From positions 20,032,931 through 20,096,930 of the forward strand of contig CM044964.1 in NCBI GenBank assembly GCA_024516035.1: a stretch of 64,000 nt of DNA, in the 5' to 3' direction. Position numbers and translations under genes: made by a program. The DNA is from Bactericera cockerelli (lineage: Eukaryota > Arthropoda > Insecta > Hemiptera > Triozidae). Each line of letters starts with the position of its first letter. Within the stretch, counting starts at the first letter, position 1. The notes beneath the pieces are model-generated. The model was not told where the DNA came from and searched no databases. It saw only the letters and a list, made by a program, of their open reading frames with translations. This document shows positions 1 to 22,500 of this stretch, in pieces.

Positions 1-21
1 TACAAGGACTCGGAATCGAAA
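1..21 (+). repeat. Partial duplicate of POLR2B exon P1
   Basis: The first 21 bases encode YKDSESK and match 141-161 with one synonymous difference (tac/tat). They run straight into intron-like sequence with a stop (aaataaatg), then about 100 bp later the true acceptor and exon P1. The copy is cut by the window edge, so its full extent is unknown. It is consistent with the exon-edge duplications seen throughout this window. Confidence 0.6.
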
Positions 22-121
22 AAATAAATGATATCCCCCTGAAATCATTTCGTGTGACAAAAAACAAGCCATGCACTATTATTTTTTTATGATTGAATAT
101 CCCCTTGTCCCGTCTGCGCAG

Positions 122-8771
<8,650 letters not shown>

Positions 8772-9529
8772 GAGAAAGCAAGGTCTCCATGTCGCACTGG
8801 CACAATGCTTACTCAGTGTTTTCTACTAGTTTTGTAAATTATTATCAAACATATTTAACACATTTTCCAACCCATCTATTTATTTATACATCTATTTACA
8901 AATCCTTCCAACCCATATATCTATTCACAAATCCTAGACCCAAGTACATAGTCACTAACAGCCTGATTAGCCATTTGAAGAACGGCCATTAGCCTTATTA
9001 TTATTATTAAATGCTTTATTAGATGAAAAGACATATATATAATTACTCGTATATTATACTATACAAATAATTATTATATAAAAAAATAGAAAAATGGAAG
9101 CAATATAAACAATAAAATGGAAAGAAATAAATAAATACAAATGTCCTAACTAAATCGCTTCTTACTCGGTGTTTCCTACTCGTTTATAAACTACTATCAA
9201 ACAAATTTAATCGTACCTATTATTCGTTTTTTGTGTTTCCAACCCATCTATTTACAAATCTTAGGTCTTCACTAACAGCATGATTAATTAAGCACTACCA
9301 TTAGTCATTTGATTGTGTATAAAGTTGATTGATTTAATCCGTTCATTAGCGACTATATATGTATAATACTTGGGACAGTATGAAATAAATTTAACTAATG
9401 ATTTTTAAAATATTTTCCCTAAAAAAAGAGCAGAAGATAGAATAGATCTTGAAATTTGTTTAATTTATATTTTACTGGTTTAATAGGATTTTTTGTAAAT
9501 CTTTTTAATGAAATCTTGCAATTAATTTG

Positions 9530-9690
9530 AATCGACCTCAGTAGCTTGATTGATAAGCCGGCGCACTTGTGACCTGGAGGTCGGTGGTTCAAGTCCCGGT
9601 TTCAGCGTAGATTTAGTTAATCGAGTTTGAGTAGTTTTGATATCGCGAAAGTGATTACACAAATAATTATGATAACTTTTTTAACTTAAC
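9530..9690 (+). repeat. SINE-B (tRNA-derived), best-preserved copy
   Basis: A-box-like cagtagcttgattgataag and B box ggtggttcaagtcccggttt are followed by agcgtagatttagttaatcg and gatatcgcgaaagtgatta. The A and B box arrangement is that of a Pol III promoter derived from a tRNA. Confidence 0.7.
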
Positions 9691-9884
9691 ATTAGTAGGT
9701 ATGTCATAAATAATTTGAAGGTGAGTAATATTTGTATTTCCAGTATAGCGTCGTATTGTTTTTTTCTGCATATGTGTACTGTACATAGTTTTAAGATAAG
9801 ATTATTTTATACTAATAAAATTATTGCAATTTCTCGTAAAATACAAAGTGATGCATTTCATTTTTTTTTTTTTTTTTATTGTCT

Positions 9885-10140
9885 CCCTGGGGGACGTTTA
9901 ACAGACACAGTACCAGCCTTGTCAGGGCAAAAGACAATAACACAAATCGTAGGCGCCTTACCAAGGTTGACGTTAGGAAGAGCATCCAGCCGTAATATGT
10001 GGAAGTAGGAGTGCCAGAACCAACCAACCTCAACCATGAGGAAGAGGTTGCCAGAACCAACCAACCTCAACCATATGGAAGAGGTTGGACAGTGACAACC
10101 CCAACTAAATTTGGGAAAAGGCAAAATGAAAGAAGATGTA
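9885..10140 (+). repeat. RTE-like LINE 3' end remnant
   Basis: It contains the recognisable block accagccttgtcagggcaaa, agacaataacac, and at the end tttgggaaaaggcaaaatga plus aagaagat. This is the usual 3' untranslated end of RTE-type LINEs. Inside, a 35-bp piece (ccagaaccaaccaacctcaa ...) is duplicated. A T-run precedes it. Confidence 0.5.
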
Positions 10141-10439
10141 GAATTCTTTTTGCAGATAACGGCTGAATTTTTTTTAACTTTAAGATAGCTTAAAAAATAA
10201 ATAAAAACAACATGATTGTAAATACAAATCATTGTAGAGTTTAATTTATTTTATTCACATCTATTCATCTGTATAATACCGATTATTTACAAAGAAAATT
10301 ACAATATGTATAATTAATAATAAAGATATTTTTTAAAAACACTGAAAAGGAACATTTCTGGTAATAATATATCTAGTACATACAGTGTGAGAGAAATCTC
10401 TCACATTCGCATGGTATGCGACTTCTACTGTCAATTGCT

Positions 10440-11670
10440 TGATCGGTACTAGAGATAAAAAAATCTGGTGTAAACATCACACGACTTTCCTTATACCCCA
10501 AAAAGAAGTCGAATTCCGCCACTGGTGACTAAACGGTAACAGATAGTTAAAATTCAGTGCCTAATTCGTAATCAGCACCTCAAAATCATTGGATTTGATA
10601 AGTCGCAACCCATATCTAGGGTGAATAATAAAAAAGTTAGTCCAAGCGGGTCCCCCCAAAATACCGGTAAATTGGGGCCGGGTTCAACAAAGTTCAAGAT
10701 ATCAAAAAAATGATCAGAGTAAACCCCTATTATTTTTTTAATCCGAGAAAATGTTGTTCTCTAACTTTTTTTGTACCTTTAACCAATTCAAAGAAGCGGC
10801 GGTTGCGGCCAATATTTGCGGCCCTGCGGCCGATTTCAACCAAAAGTTTCGTGGTTCGTCTGGTGTATAAAATTAATTTTTATACCAAATTTCAAGTCTG
10901 TAGCTTTTACCGTTCTCGAGATATCCTGTTTACACACAGACACACAGACAGACGCACGGACCAATGGCTGAAAACAACTGTTTTGGTATCCTGAGGCTAT
11001 GATTCGTCCAGAAATGTTAAAAACTGGGTAGGTCAAATTTTCGACGAATACAATACTTTCCTTATTATAGGATAAGGAAAGTAAAAACACTGCCAATTAT
11101 GGACACAATACTTCCTCGTGATTGTTTCACATTGTAAACACGTGCCAATTTTGAGATTTTATACAAAATTACTTGTATCTCCAAAACGACTGAACCGATT
11201 TTCTTCAAATTTGTTTTATATGGTAGAATTTCTACATTCTAGATTCCACAAAAAATTCTGTATCGGCAAGTCGTGGTCCTTATTTTTTTACTTTTTTGTC
11301 CAAAATTTCGGATTTTCTTAAATATCAGAGTCAAATTATAATAAAAAATAAATATAAATTGGCTATGTAGAACAATAATATGCATAAGCATATACATACA
11401 CAATTTCATCAAAATCGAGTGTACCGTTCACGAGATATAAGCGTTTAAGTAAAAAGTTAGTGGTCAGGCGCATGGTCTCTTTTACCCAGAACTGCAAGTA
11501 TGAATTCGATGAATTTAAAATGGGACCATCTACAGAATGTCCCCTAGATGTGTGCAAAATTTCATCAAAATCCGTCGAGTCGTTTCCGAGATTTGGGCGT
11601 TACAAGGAATCGTTTTAACAGACCGACGGACCGACAGACGGACTCAAAACCAAGCATTGTGTGGGATTCG
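10440..11670. repeat. Cluster of non-coding DNA-element copies
   Basis: At 10440-10735 lies a sequence also found inverted at about 37497-37690 and partly at 24325-24560 (gccactggtgactaaacggt; aaattggggccgggttc). At 11054-11081 two element ends meet as the palindrome actttccttat-tatagg-ataaggaaagt. At 11090-11670 lies a segment repeated in inverse orientation at 25745-26780 (gaaccgattttcttcaaatt). No open frame is conserved. Confidence 0.5.
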
Positions 11671-11772
11671 AACCAAGGGATTCCTAAGCTACCTGAATTA
11701 CCAGACCAGCGCCAGCGCCTTGACCACTTGACTACAACACCATGCTCCCTCCCCTGTCAGAACCTCCCGGCC

Positions 11773-14700
11773 CTACTCAGGCTCTGCCGAGGCGGGCCGA
11801 CTCAGCCGCCAACTGCCCCCGCACGGACACGCTGCGGCCCAACGGCCCTCCCAGGCTCTCACTGCGGCCGTGCGGCCCTGGCCCGCAGCTGAGCGGCCCC
11901 CACACCGGGTGCAGGACTTGGAGAGGGGGGGGCGGCGGCCCAGATAGACGTGGCGGATGATGTCTGTGTGCTGGCGGGCGGGAGGGGCGAGGAGGGACTC
12001 CTCCCCCACGGAACTGACCGGGTCTGAGCCGTACTCCATCTGGAATGATGAGAGGAATGATGTTAGTATGTATTATTTTATTTGTGGTGAAGCACAAAGC
12101 CTCTTCACAATTTTTGTGGGTAGCGCAGCATTACTAAGAGCCTCCTTCACATTTCGAATTATTCAACTACATTAATTTCTTTTTACTCTGGTAATGCCGC
12201 CACTGGTCGTTACTCATACAAGTAACTACTCATTTTTCCTCACGAGGTATGAGTGGACCCCGAACACCCAAGTACAGAGCAGAAAAAATCCTGCCCCGCT
12301 GGTGATCGAACCCAGGTCACCGTGTGTGCAATGCCTAGCGCGCTTACTCACTCTGCCACGGTGACTACCGAGTAATGATGTTATGTGTATTTTTTTTTTT
12401 TTTTTTTTTTTTTCAACAAATAACTTTTATTTATTTACATTTTTTCTTATTTACAATGCATGAAAAGAATACAAATATCAAAAAGACAAAATTTTAAATA
12501 GTAAGTATCCCATAGCCTAATTTACTTATTAAGTATGTGCTAGGCTATGGTTATGTGATATAAAAAAATTAATAATAAAATTGATGAAAAAACTCTCACC
12601 ACGCTTGAGACTCGAACTATTGACGTCTTCAACCTCTTGGGTAGAAGTTGTATCGCCCTGAACCACATATTTCTCTGTGCGATCAACAATCATGAAGACT
12701 TGGACTTAGTAGTAGTATAATTTATTTGTAGTAATGTGATACATTTTTACAATGGGGTAAGGACTTGGATTTTTATAAGTCATTAAACACTTAGAAAACT
12801 GCAAGCTAGCCTTGCTTGCAGGGTTGGCTAGTCCGTTTTCTGTTTATAATCCTCTAGCGAGACACTAGTCTTCTCCCTGTTTGACGTTTCCCAGCCAGAC
12901 TTTATTATTATTATTTTGACAAATGGTCTTGAATTAAAGAAACTATTAGAAATCAAATCTCGATGGGAAAATTTGAGTTTATGATGATTCGAATTTACTG
13001 GTTATGTTATTGTTATCTTTGTATTTATTTATTTTTTAAAAATCTCTTATATATTTCTGAAGTTACATATTACTTCGACTGTATTACTTGAAATGAATTA
13101 TCATCATAGGGTGGCGTCATCGTGAACGAAGGTAACCTGACAGTGGAGGAATGACTCAGCACTTCTACCACTGACTTTACAAGGAGGCTAATAATTGACA
13201 AGGGCCCCCAGAACCAAGCCAATGCTGGTCTGCTCCCTGTTTATAGTCCCCCAGCCAGACTGCTGGTCTACTCCCTGTTAATAGTCCCCCAGCCAGACTG
13301 CTGGTCTTCTCCCTGTTTATAGTCCCCCAGCCAGACTGCTGGTCTACTCCCTGTTTATAGTCCCCCAGCCAGACGGTGAAATGAATTAGCACAATTGAAT
13401 TTCTCCTTTACATACGGATGCGCCTGGGCGCTATACTCACACAGAGGGGCGCAAACGTCTGATAGAACAGCGGACTAGCGGCGGGAAAGGGACTGAGCAC
13501 AGGCCCCACCACTTGGTTCTGCAGCACTGCACACTCATCCACCAGAGTCTCGTCCAGACCTATAGCCACAGCCGCCTCCTGTAACAATAGAATAGAATAG
13601 AATAGAATAGAATAGAATAGAATAGAATAGAATAGAATAGAATAGGAAAGGGACTGAGCACAGGCCCCACCACTTGGTTCTGCAGCACTGCACACTCATC
13701 CACCAGAGTCTCGTCCAGACCTATAGCCACAGCCGCCTCCTGTAACAATAGAATAGAATAGCATAGAATAGAATAGAATAGGAAAGGGACTGAGCACAGG
13801 CCCCACCACTTGGTTCTGCAGCACTGCACACTCATCCACCAGAGTCTCGTCCAGACCTATAGCCACAGCCGCCTCCTGTAACAATAGAATAGAATAGAAG
13901 AGATTAGAATAGAATAGAATAGAATAGGAAAGGGACTGAGCACAGGTCCCACCACCTGGTTCTGCAGCACTGCACACTCATCCACCAGAGTCTCGTCCAG
14001 ACCTATAGCCACAGCCGCCTCCTGTAACAATAGAATAGAATAGAATAGAAGAGATTAGAATAGAATAGAATAGAATAGAATAGAATAGAATAGGAAAGGG
14101 ACTGAGCACAGGTCCCACCACCTGGTTCTGCAGCACTGCACACTCATCCACCAGAGTCTCGTCCAGACCTATAGCCACAGCCGCCTCCTGTAACAATAGA
14201 ATAGAATAGAATAGAGAAGAGAATAGATTAGAGAAGAGAAGAGAGGAGAATAGAATAGATTAGAGAAGAGAAGAGAGGAGAATAGAATAGATTAGAGAAG
14301 AGAATAGAAGAGAATAGAATAGATTAGAGAAGAGAAGAGAGGAGAATTTTTTGTCTCTTGAATCCCGCCATCAGATTTAATCTGAATGAAAAGTCATGCA
14401 GGAGAGGAGTTTATACAGGGTGGTTCTGTTATAATCATTACCTGAGAGTGAAAAGTCATGTGGGAGAGGAGTTTATACAGGGTGGTTCTGTTATAATCAT
14501 TACCTGAGAGTGAAAAGTCACGTGGGAGAGGAGTTTATACAGGGTGGTTCTGTTATAATCATTACCTGAGAGTGAAAAGTCACGTGGGAGAGGAGTTTAT
14601 ACAGGGTGGTTCTGTTATAATCATTACGCTATCCACAAAACAAGGGAAATAATTCCCTTAGTGTAGATAGCTATGGCAATTGTCAACATACATCGTACAT

Positions 14701-17700
14701 ACATAATGATAGAAATCTTATTAGGTAGGTACATAGATGGTAAGCGAATATAACAAATCATTTTTCTTACTAACTCAGTATTCAATTACCTTTTATATTT
14801 GTTACCTAACCTACCTACTTAACATTCATTTATTTTTTTAATGTATTATTTATTATTGTATGTACTTTTGTTCACTTTGTATATATTTTTATTTCAAATA
14901 CAACATTGCCTATTATTACAAATTGCAAATTACCTGAGAGTGAAAAGTCATGCGGGAGAGGAGTTTATACAGGGTGGTTCTGTTATAATCATTACCTGAG
15001 AGTGAAAAGTCATGCGGGAGAGGAGTTTATACAGGGTGGTTCTGTTATAATCATTACCTGAGAGTGAAAAGTCATTCGGGAAAGGAGTTTATACAGGGTG
15101 GTTCTGTTATAATCATTACCTGAAAGTGAAAAGTCATGTGGGAGAGGAGTTTATTTTTTTTTTTTTTTTACACTTTATTTATTTTTACAAAACAATCATC
15201 AACAAAGAATTAATAACAATAATTTAAAAAAAAAAACTTAGAAGTATGTACAACGAAAAAATAATAATAAAGATCAATATTAATTTTTATTTACAATTGT
15301 TTTGTAATCCGGGGCGAAGTTAATACCTTATACAGGGTGGTTCTGTTAAAATCATTACCTGAGAGTGAAAAGTCATGCGGGAGAGGAGTTTATACAGGGT
15401 GGCTCTGTTATTAATAATAATAATAATGTGTTTTATTGCACATTTCTTTTACATTACATAATTACAAATAAGATATAGCACATAGGAAAAGAAATATTAA
15501 AGTGAAACTGAATGTTTTACACAGATTTGCCACACTAAGGGACCCAGTATAGTATGGGTCTCTTGATTTTGTGTTTCTTTTTTTTTTTACCTGAGAGTGA
15601 AAAGTCATGCGGGAGAGGAGTTTATACAGGGTGGTTCTGTTATAATCATTACCTGAGAGTGAAAAGTCATGCGGGAGAGGAGTTTATACAGGGTGGTTCT
15701 GTTATAATCATTACCTGAGAGTGAAAAGTCATGCGGGAGAGGAGTTTATACAGGGTGGTTCTGTTATAATCATTACCTGAGAGTGAAAAGTCATGCGGGA
15801 GAGGAGTTTATACAGGGTGGTTCTGTCATAATCATTACCTGAGAGTGAAAAGTCATGCGGGAGAGGAGTTTATACAGGGTGGTTCTGTCATAATCATTAC
15901 CTGAGAGTGAAAAGTCATGCGGGAGAGGAGTTTATACAGGGTGGTTCTGTTATAATCATTACCTGAGAGTGAAAAGTCATACGGGAGAGGAGTTTATACA
16001 GGGTGATTCTGTTATAATCATTACCTGAGAGTGAAAAGTCACGTGGGAGAGGAGTTTATACAGGGTATTGAATCTTTGAATCCTTTTTTTTTAACATTTT
16101 ATTTATTTATTAACAACATTGGATTTTTACAAAGGTTCTTTTCCTAAGCTAATGATAAAAGCTTCTAAGGGTGGTTCTGTTATAATCATTACCTGAGAGT
16201 GAAAAGTCATGCGGGAGAGGAGTTTATACAGGGTGGCCAGCACATCGAGTGAGTCAAAGCAGCAGATGAAGACAGGCAGGCAGGAGGAGCGGAGGAGACC
16301 CCAGATTCGGATGATGACCAGGAGTTCTCGCAGGGTGTTGAGGACACTGGAGTCAGACATGATGTCGTACTGAAATATAAAATATTACAATATTTATTGA
16401 CAAATAAAAGAAAATGTATATTATAATATTTATTGACAAATATAAGAAAATATATATTATAATATTATAATATTTACTGACAAATAAAAGAAAATATATG
16501 TATATTAAAATATGTTCCGACCTCAGTAGCTTGATCGATAAGGCTGCGGACTTGTAACCTGGAGGTCGGTGGTTCAACTCCCGGTTTCAGCGTAGATTTA
16601 GTAAAGTAGTTGTGATATCACGAAAGATGATTAACACAAATATGAAAACTTTTTTATATAAAATATTATAATATTTATTCTCGCAGGGTGTTGAGGACAC
16701 TAGAGTCAGACATGATGTCGTACTGAAATACAAAATATTATAATATCTATTCTCGCAGGGTGTTGAGGACACTAGAGCAGCAGTCACAACTATAACGCCA
16801 CGGAGGCTGGCTATTTATTACAATATTTATTGACAAATAAAAGAAAATATATATTTAAATAATGATAACTCTTCAGTTAAACTTTAATTGTACCATCAAT
16901 CTGTAATTTCATCTGTACCCATAATTATTGTCAGTTTTTTGTGTAAAATAAAACTTACCACTTTAGTGGTGAAAATTGTTTTTTTAACAAGTTCACGAGT
17001 TATGCCCCATTTTTACAATAAAATACAAAAAATGAGACATTAATATTAAACACTTATGACTAGAATTTAAAAAAAAACACTTATAACTAGCTTATACCAA
17101 ATAGGAAACACTCAGATCTTTTAAAAATCAACTATCATCAATGTAATGTCCCACTAGAAGGAACTGAACCCCGAAAATAAGACCGATATCTTTTTTTTTT
17201 TAAGTAGATGAGTGTTTCACAGATTTTTTTATTTCGTAGCCATGAAACAGGAGCTACTGTAGACCCTAGTGGTCTGTGTTGTAGCCCATCCCGTAGTATG
17301 CCTTCCCTCTGATGGACGAGAAGTGACACAATACTTCCCAATTAGGTGCTGGGTCAACACGAGCGCACCGGAAAGAATCCCTTGCAAACAACTGTAACCA
17401 AATTTTGAATACAAATTTTTGGTCGGCGCGGGGGTTCGAACCCGGGATCTTCCGCATGGCAAGCGAGTGCTTAACCACTGAGCTATTCATACGCTCATTA
17501 TAGTATAGTTTAAATAGTATAGTTAATAAACAGCATTACTCTAGATAATAATAATAATATCGCCTCATTTATACTGCCCGATTAAGACTATTAATTCCCA
17601 TTATTCCAGCAGTAAGCCCAAGACGTATTATTATGTGGTAAAAATCCCAAATGGGAGGATAACTTGACATGTCTCGGCTGGGTTTCGAACCCGCGACTTC

Positions 17701-17873
17701 TAGAATCTCTGGATTCACAGAGTGTCGCCTTTACCACTGAGCTACCGGGACAGACTAGATCCACTTTATGTGCGCCCAGATTGTAGATGTCTTATTTTAT
17801 TCTATGAATTTACGAGGAGGAGTCCCCATTAATACAAAGACACTTAAATGTAAACATAAAGATAAGCTCACAG

Positions 17874-17912
<39 letters not shown>

Positions 17913-19503
17913 AACAAAACACAACAAATGCACCTACCTTTCCTAATTACTTATAATTATTATATTTTTCATTTAAAAATAAGTAAATCTAAATCTAATT
18001 ATTATTGTTTTTCATTCTCACAATGAACAAATATATTACATTAAATCTCATATCTCTTAAATCTAAATCTAATTATTATTGTTTTTAATTCTCACAATGA
18101 ACAAATATATTACATTAAATCTCATGTCTCTTAGAAAAAAAAGCTCACATGATTGCTCTTCTTGTGTTCGGCGTATCTCCCGATGATGCTGAGAGCCAGG
18201 TTGGCGATCCACTGGATCAGCTGTTGCAAACTTTGCAGGGTGCTGGGCTCCACGGTGAACTCCTTGGCCCCCAGGTTGAGAAGCACTTTGTCCACGTCCG
18301 ATATGGTCGGGTCGGAAATGGCGGCCGCCAGACTTTCGGCCGGGCCTGAGCGAGAAAAAAATCATAAATACTCTGGTATTTCCGGCCCTACCCAGGCTGA
18401 GGTTACTGTGGGTAGCTGGTACGATTCCCAGCCAATGGAGGGTGAAACCCCCGTCCGGACTATCTACCTCAATCGGACGTTAAAACCAAATGAAATCAAC
18501 TGGAATAGAATAGAATAATTTTTATCGTAAATAAAGTCCGAGGGCATCTTACAAAGTCAATACTTAAAATTAATCTAATACTAAGGGAATAAAACAAAAG
18601 TAAATTACAATGTTATGACATTGAAAATAAAGACCGTTGACTAAGCTTAAATCAAATAATACTATACAATGTCAGGAAATTAAACAAAAAAGTAATAGGT
18701 AGGTAAATAAATAAGACACATAAGAATAAAAAAAATAAAACCATACCTAAAATACAATAAAATACACTCACTATGCATTTCAGCAACTCACAACATTTAA
18801 ATCTGGTCACAATAGATCTAATCAGGCCACAGTGTTAATTGTAAACCCTGCGACCAGGTCAGATAATAATAATAATAATACTCACCCTTATCAGGGCTGG
18901 CTAAATCCGAGGGCCTCAGTAGGCTCTTGAACGCGGTGGATATACTGTTGAGCATGGAGAGGTAGGTGAGGTCCAGACTTTTGCTGTTTCCTGTGAATGG
19001 GAAGGGAGGTCTTTTTTTGTATAACTAAAAATTTGAAGGCTAATGTTTCAGAAAAGTACGATGTCTTTGATGTAGGTGGTAGAAAATGCTTTGAGCATTA
19101 ACCTCGCCTGGTGGTTACCTTCCACTAAAGAGTGTTATTATTATTATTATTTCTTTGAGCGCACCAATAGCTTAGTGCAGTGGTCCGCAACCGGGGTGCA
19201 GAGAGTCACCTTCAGGGGTGCCACGAAAACTAAAATGGCCTACTTAACTGACGTTTTTCATCATACTTAAGTGACGTTTTAGTAAAAAAAATATATATAT
19301 GTATATATTTTGCTCCGATTTTATTTTTTTAATATTTCGTTTCATATTTTCTTTCATCTTTCACTTTTCTATTCTATTTAAATATAATACTTCAATTTAT
19401 TCAAATTGTTTGTATGTTACATAATTATAAAAATAAAATACATATATTAAAATTAAAATAATTATACACAAAAAAAAAGAGAAGAGAGAGAGAGAGAGAA
19501 AGG

Positions 19504-19549
<46 letters not shown>

Positions 19550-22500
19550 GAGAGAGGGAGAGAAAAAGAGAGAGAGAGAGAAAAAGAGAGAGAGAGAGGA
19601 AAAAAAAGAAAAAAAACTTACCGTTGGGCATAATCTTGATAAGGTTTATCTTCATCTGCAGGAAGGAGTTGTACTCCAACTGTTGTACTGCCGTGTTCTG
19701 GCGGTGAAAGTTGTCACTGAACTTGTCGCACACAGCTTCCAGCATGTTGGGTCGCAGGGAGATGAGGATATCCCATGGGTCGAAACCTGAGAGAAGGAAA
19801 AAAATCATAAAAATAATATTTAACATCACCTCGCTGGACGTTGCCTAACTTCGGTGATCCCACGAGAACCCGTGCATTCAACGCACCATCCACGTTGGCT
19901 ACAGAAGTGACTGTTTTTTTTTAAAGCTTTATTAGGAGGAAAACGTACAATGGTAACAGTATAAAATTAAGAAAGAAAAAAAAAAAAAAACAAATGACAA
20001 AATAAATAAGTAAAAAAGAAAATAACAATAATGTCCTACCTAAAGGGCGGGGTTATTGCCTGTGGGAATCTCTTCCACCCAACCATTTCACCTTGTCGAG
20101 GTGAAGTTAATTACTGTCACCTTGTAATTAACCGAACACAGTGAGGGAGCGAAGCGATCTCACTAAGTGAGGTTCTGTTTTAACTTGCATACTAGACGAT
20201 TTGTTTTTCGTTTGTCTGTATGTAGTATGTCTGTCTGTTCCGCGATAACTCCCGACCGTATTTTTAAGAATTGATTAAATTTTGTATACATGTTTATTGG
20301 GGTCCTAGAATTTTACCTATAGTTTTTGGGCCAAATTAGGTCGGGGCCAAATGGGGGCCGTTATGCTTGAAACAAGCAAGACTCTTGAAATTTTGTACAG
20401 TCGTTGAGAAAATACATTTGAGATCAGTTGTAAATTTTGGTCATCGTGAAAGCTAAGTTGGCCGCACTGTGGTAAAAACTCAAAAAAGGGCTAAAAAAAA
20501 GAGCTGGTTGAACTAAAACATATCGAGTGGGGTATTGAATGAAAGGTCTCGTAATGCTTAATTAAACATTGATAATGCGATAGTTGAATCTGTGTGAGGT
20601 TTACAGTTTACAGAACAACTAGTTCATATAATTGGTTTTTCTAGAGCTAAATCCAGATTTTAACCAGAGATCAAATAGAAGGAGTACGCCAGCTGTGTGA
20701 TGCTCACTCACCTGTTATCAAGCAGTACTCCAGCTGTGTGATGCTCAGGTATTTTCTTTATTTGTTTCAAGATATTCACATAGTATTGTTATGTATGTTG
20801 CATTATTATTATGGTTTTTGCTTTATAATAAAATTATTATAAATTTATATCTTTTATTAATTTAACTTATTTTTTTTTTTTTTTTAAAGATGAGTGTTTC
20901 ACAGCCTTTTTTATTTCGTAGCCATGAAACAGGAGCTACTGTAGACGCTTGTGGTCTGTGTTGTAGCCTGCCCATCTCGTAGTATGCCTCCCCTCTGATG
21001 GGCGAGAAGTGACACAATACTTCCCATTTAGGTGCTGGGTCAACACGAGCGCACCGGAAGGTATCCCTTACAAACTATGAGAGAGCTTACTTCTAAATAA
21101 GTTATAATTAGCTTTAGAGGTAATTACATTGTATTATTAATTATTGTAAATAAAGTTGAAAATTCAAATTCAAATTAAAAAAAAAAAAAAAAATCAAAAT
21201 TCAATTCACTCATCTGTTATCAAGCAGTACTCCAGCTGTGTGATGCTCACTCACCTGTTATCAAGCAGTACTCCAGCTATCTGATGCTCACTTATTTATT
21301 TATTTACACTTTATTGATAGGACATATTATATACAATACAAATAATTACAAATTAAAATACAATATAATAGAAGAAAAAAAAATAATAATAATAATATAT
21401 ACAGGGTGGTCCAGAAAGTTTGCACCAAAATGATAGGGGTAATAAAAGAGACCATTTCCAACAAAAATATTCCCGGACATTTTCCTTTATTTTTTGTCGT
21501 TTTCAAAATGGCGGCCAAAAAGTGTGTTTTTCAAATATGTGCGTTCAGAACGTTGACAGCCTAAATGAGCATGATCATTAAAACATTGAACGGATTAATT
21601 TAACTTATTTTAATTAAAATTTTATTTTCAATTCAAAAATGCAATCCGTTTTTTTCTTGGTGGTACAGAAAAAAATAAAAAAATCAAAAGCCAACCAAAG
21701 TCGGAATATTTGAAAAACACACGTTTTGGCCGCCATTTTGAAAACGACAAAAAATAAAGGAAAATGTCCGGGAATATTTTTGTTGGAAATGGTCTCTTTT
21801 ATTACCCCTATCATTTTGGTGCAAACTTTTTGGACCACCCTGTATATACATAATATATGTCCTAACTAAAGGGCGGGGTCATTGCCTTAGGCAATCACTC
21901 ATCTGTTATCAAGCAGTACTCCAGCTTCACTCACCTGTTATCAAGCAGTACTCCAGCTTCACTCACCTGTTATCAAGCAGTACTCCAGCTTCACTCACCT
22001 GTTATCAAGCAGTACTCCAGCTTCACTCACCTGTTATCAAGCAGTACTCCAGCTTCACTCACCTGTTATCAAGCAGTACTCCAGCTGGGTCACAGCGTTG
22101 GGCACGGTCATGGGGCCGTTCAGTTCGGCCACGTTGATCATCTTGTAGAGGAAGAACTGGCCCTTCCTGTCTATGCAGGTGAGCACGTTGCCCAGCCAGG
22201 AGAGATCTATGCAGGCCAGCACTCTCTTCCACCCAACCCTCACTCACCTGTTATCAAGCAGTACTCCAGCTGTCTGATGCTCACTTATTTATTTATTTAC
22301 ACTTTATTGATAGGACATATTATATAAAATACAAATAATTACAAATTAAAATACAATATAATAAAAGAAAAAAAAAATAAAGAAAAAATAAATAAATATA
22401 TACATAATATATGTCCTAACTAAAGGGCGTGGTCATTGCCTTAGGCAATCACTCATCTGTTATCAAGCAGTACTCCAGCTGTGTGATGCTCACTTATTTA

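Larger units (their letters stand above)
8772..11772. other. Convergent intergenic region between POLR2B and MED16
   Basis: No gene is supported here. Candidate POLR2B poly(A) signals (aataaa) occur at about 9111 and 9383. The rest is repeats: SINE-B at about 9530-9690, an RTE-like LINE 3' end at about 9885-10140, and a composite of MITE-like elements at 10440-11670. A tRNA-like SINE end lies at about 11650-11735 (minus). Confidence 0.6.

Noticed and set aside
18069..18365. Arg/Gly-rich minus-strand frame overlapping MED16 M12
   Set aside because: Wrong-frame reading of the GC-rich exon; the MED16 frame is conserved and joins in phase.
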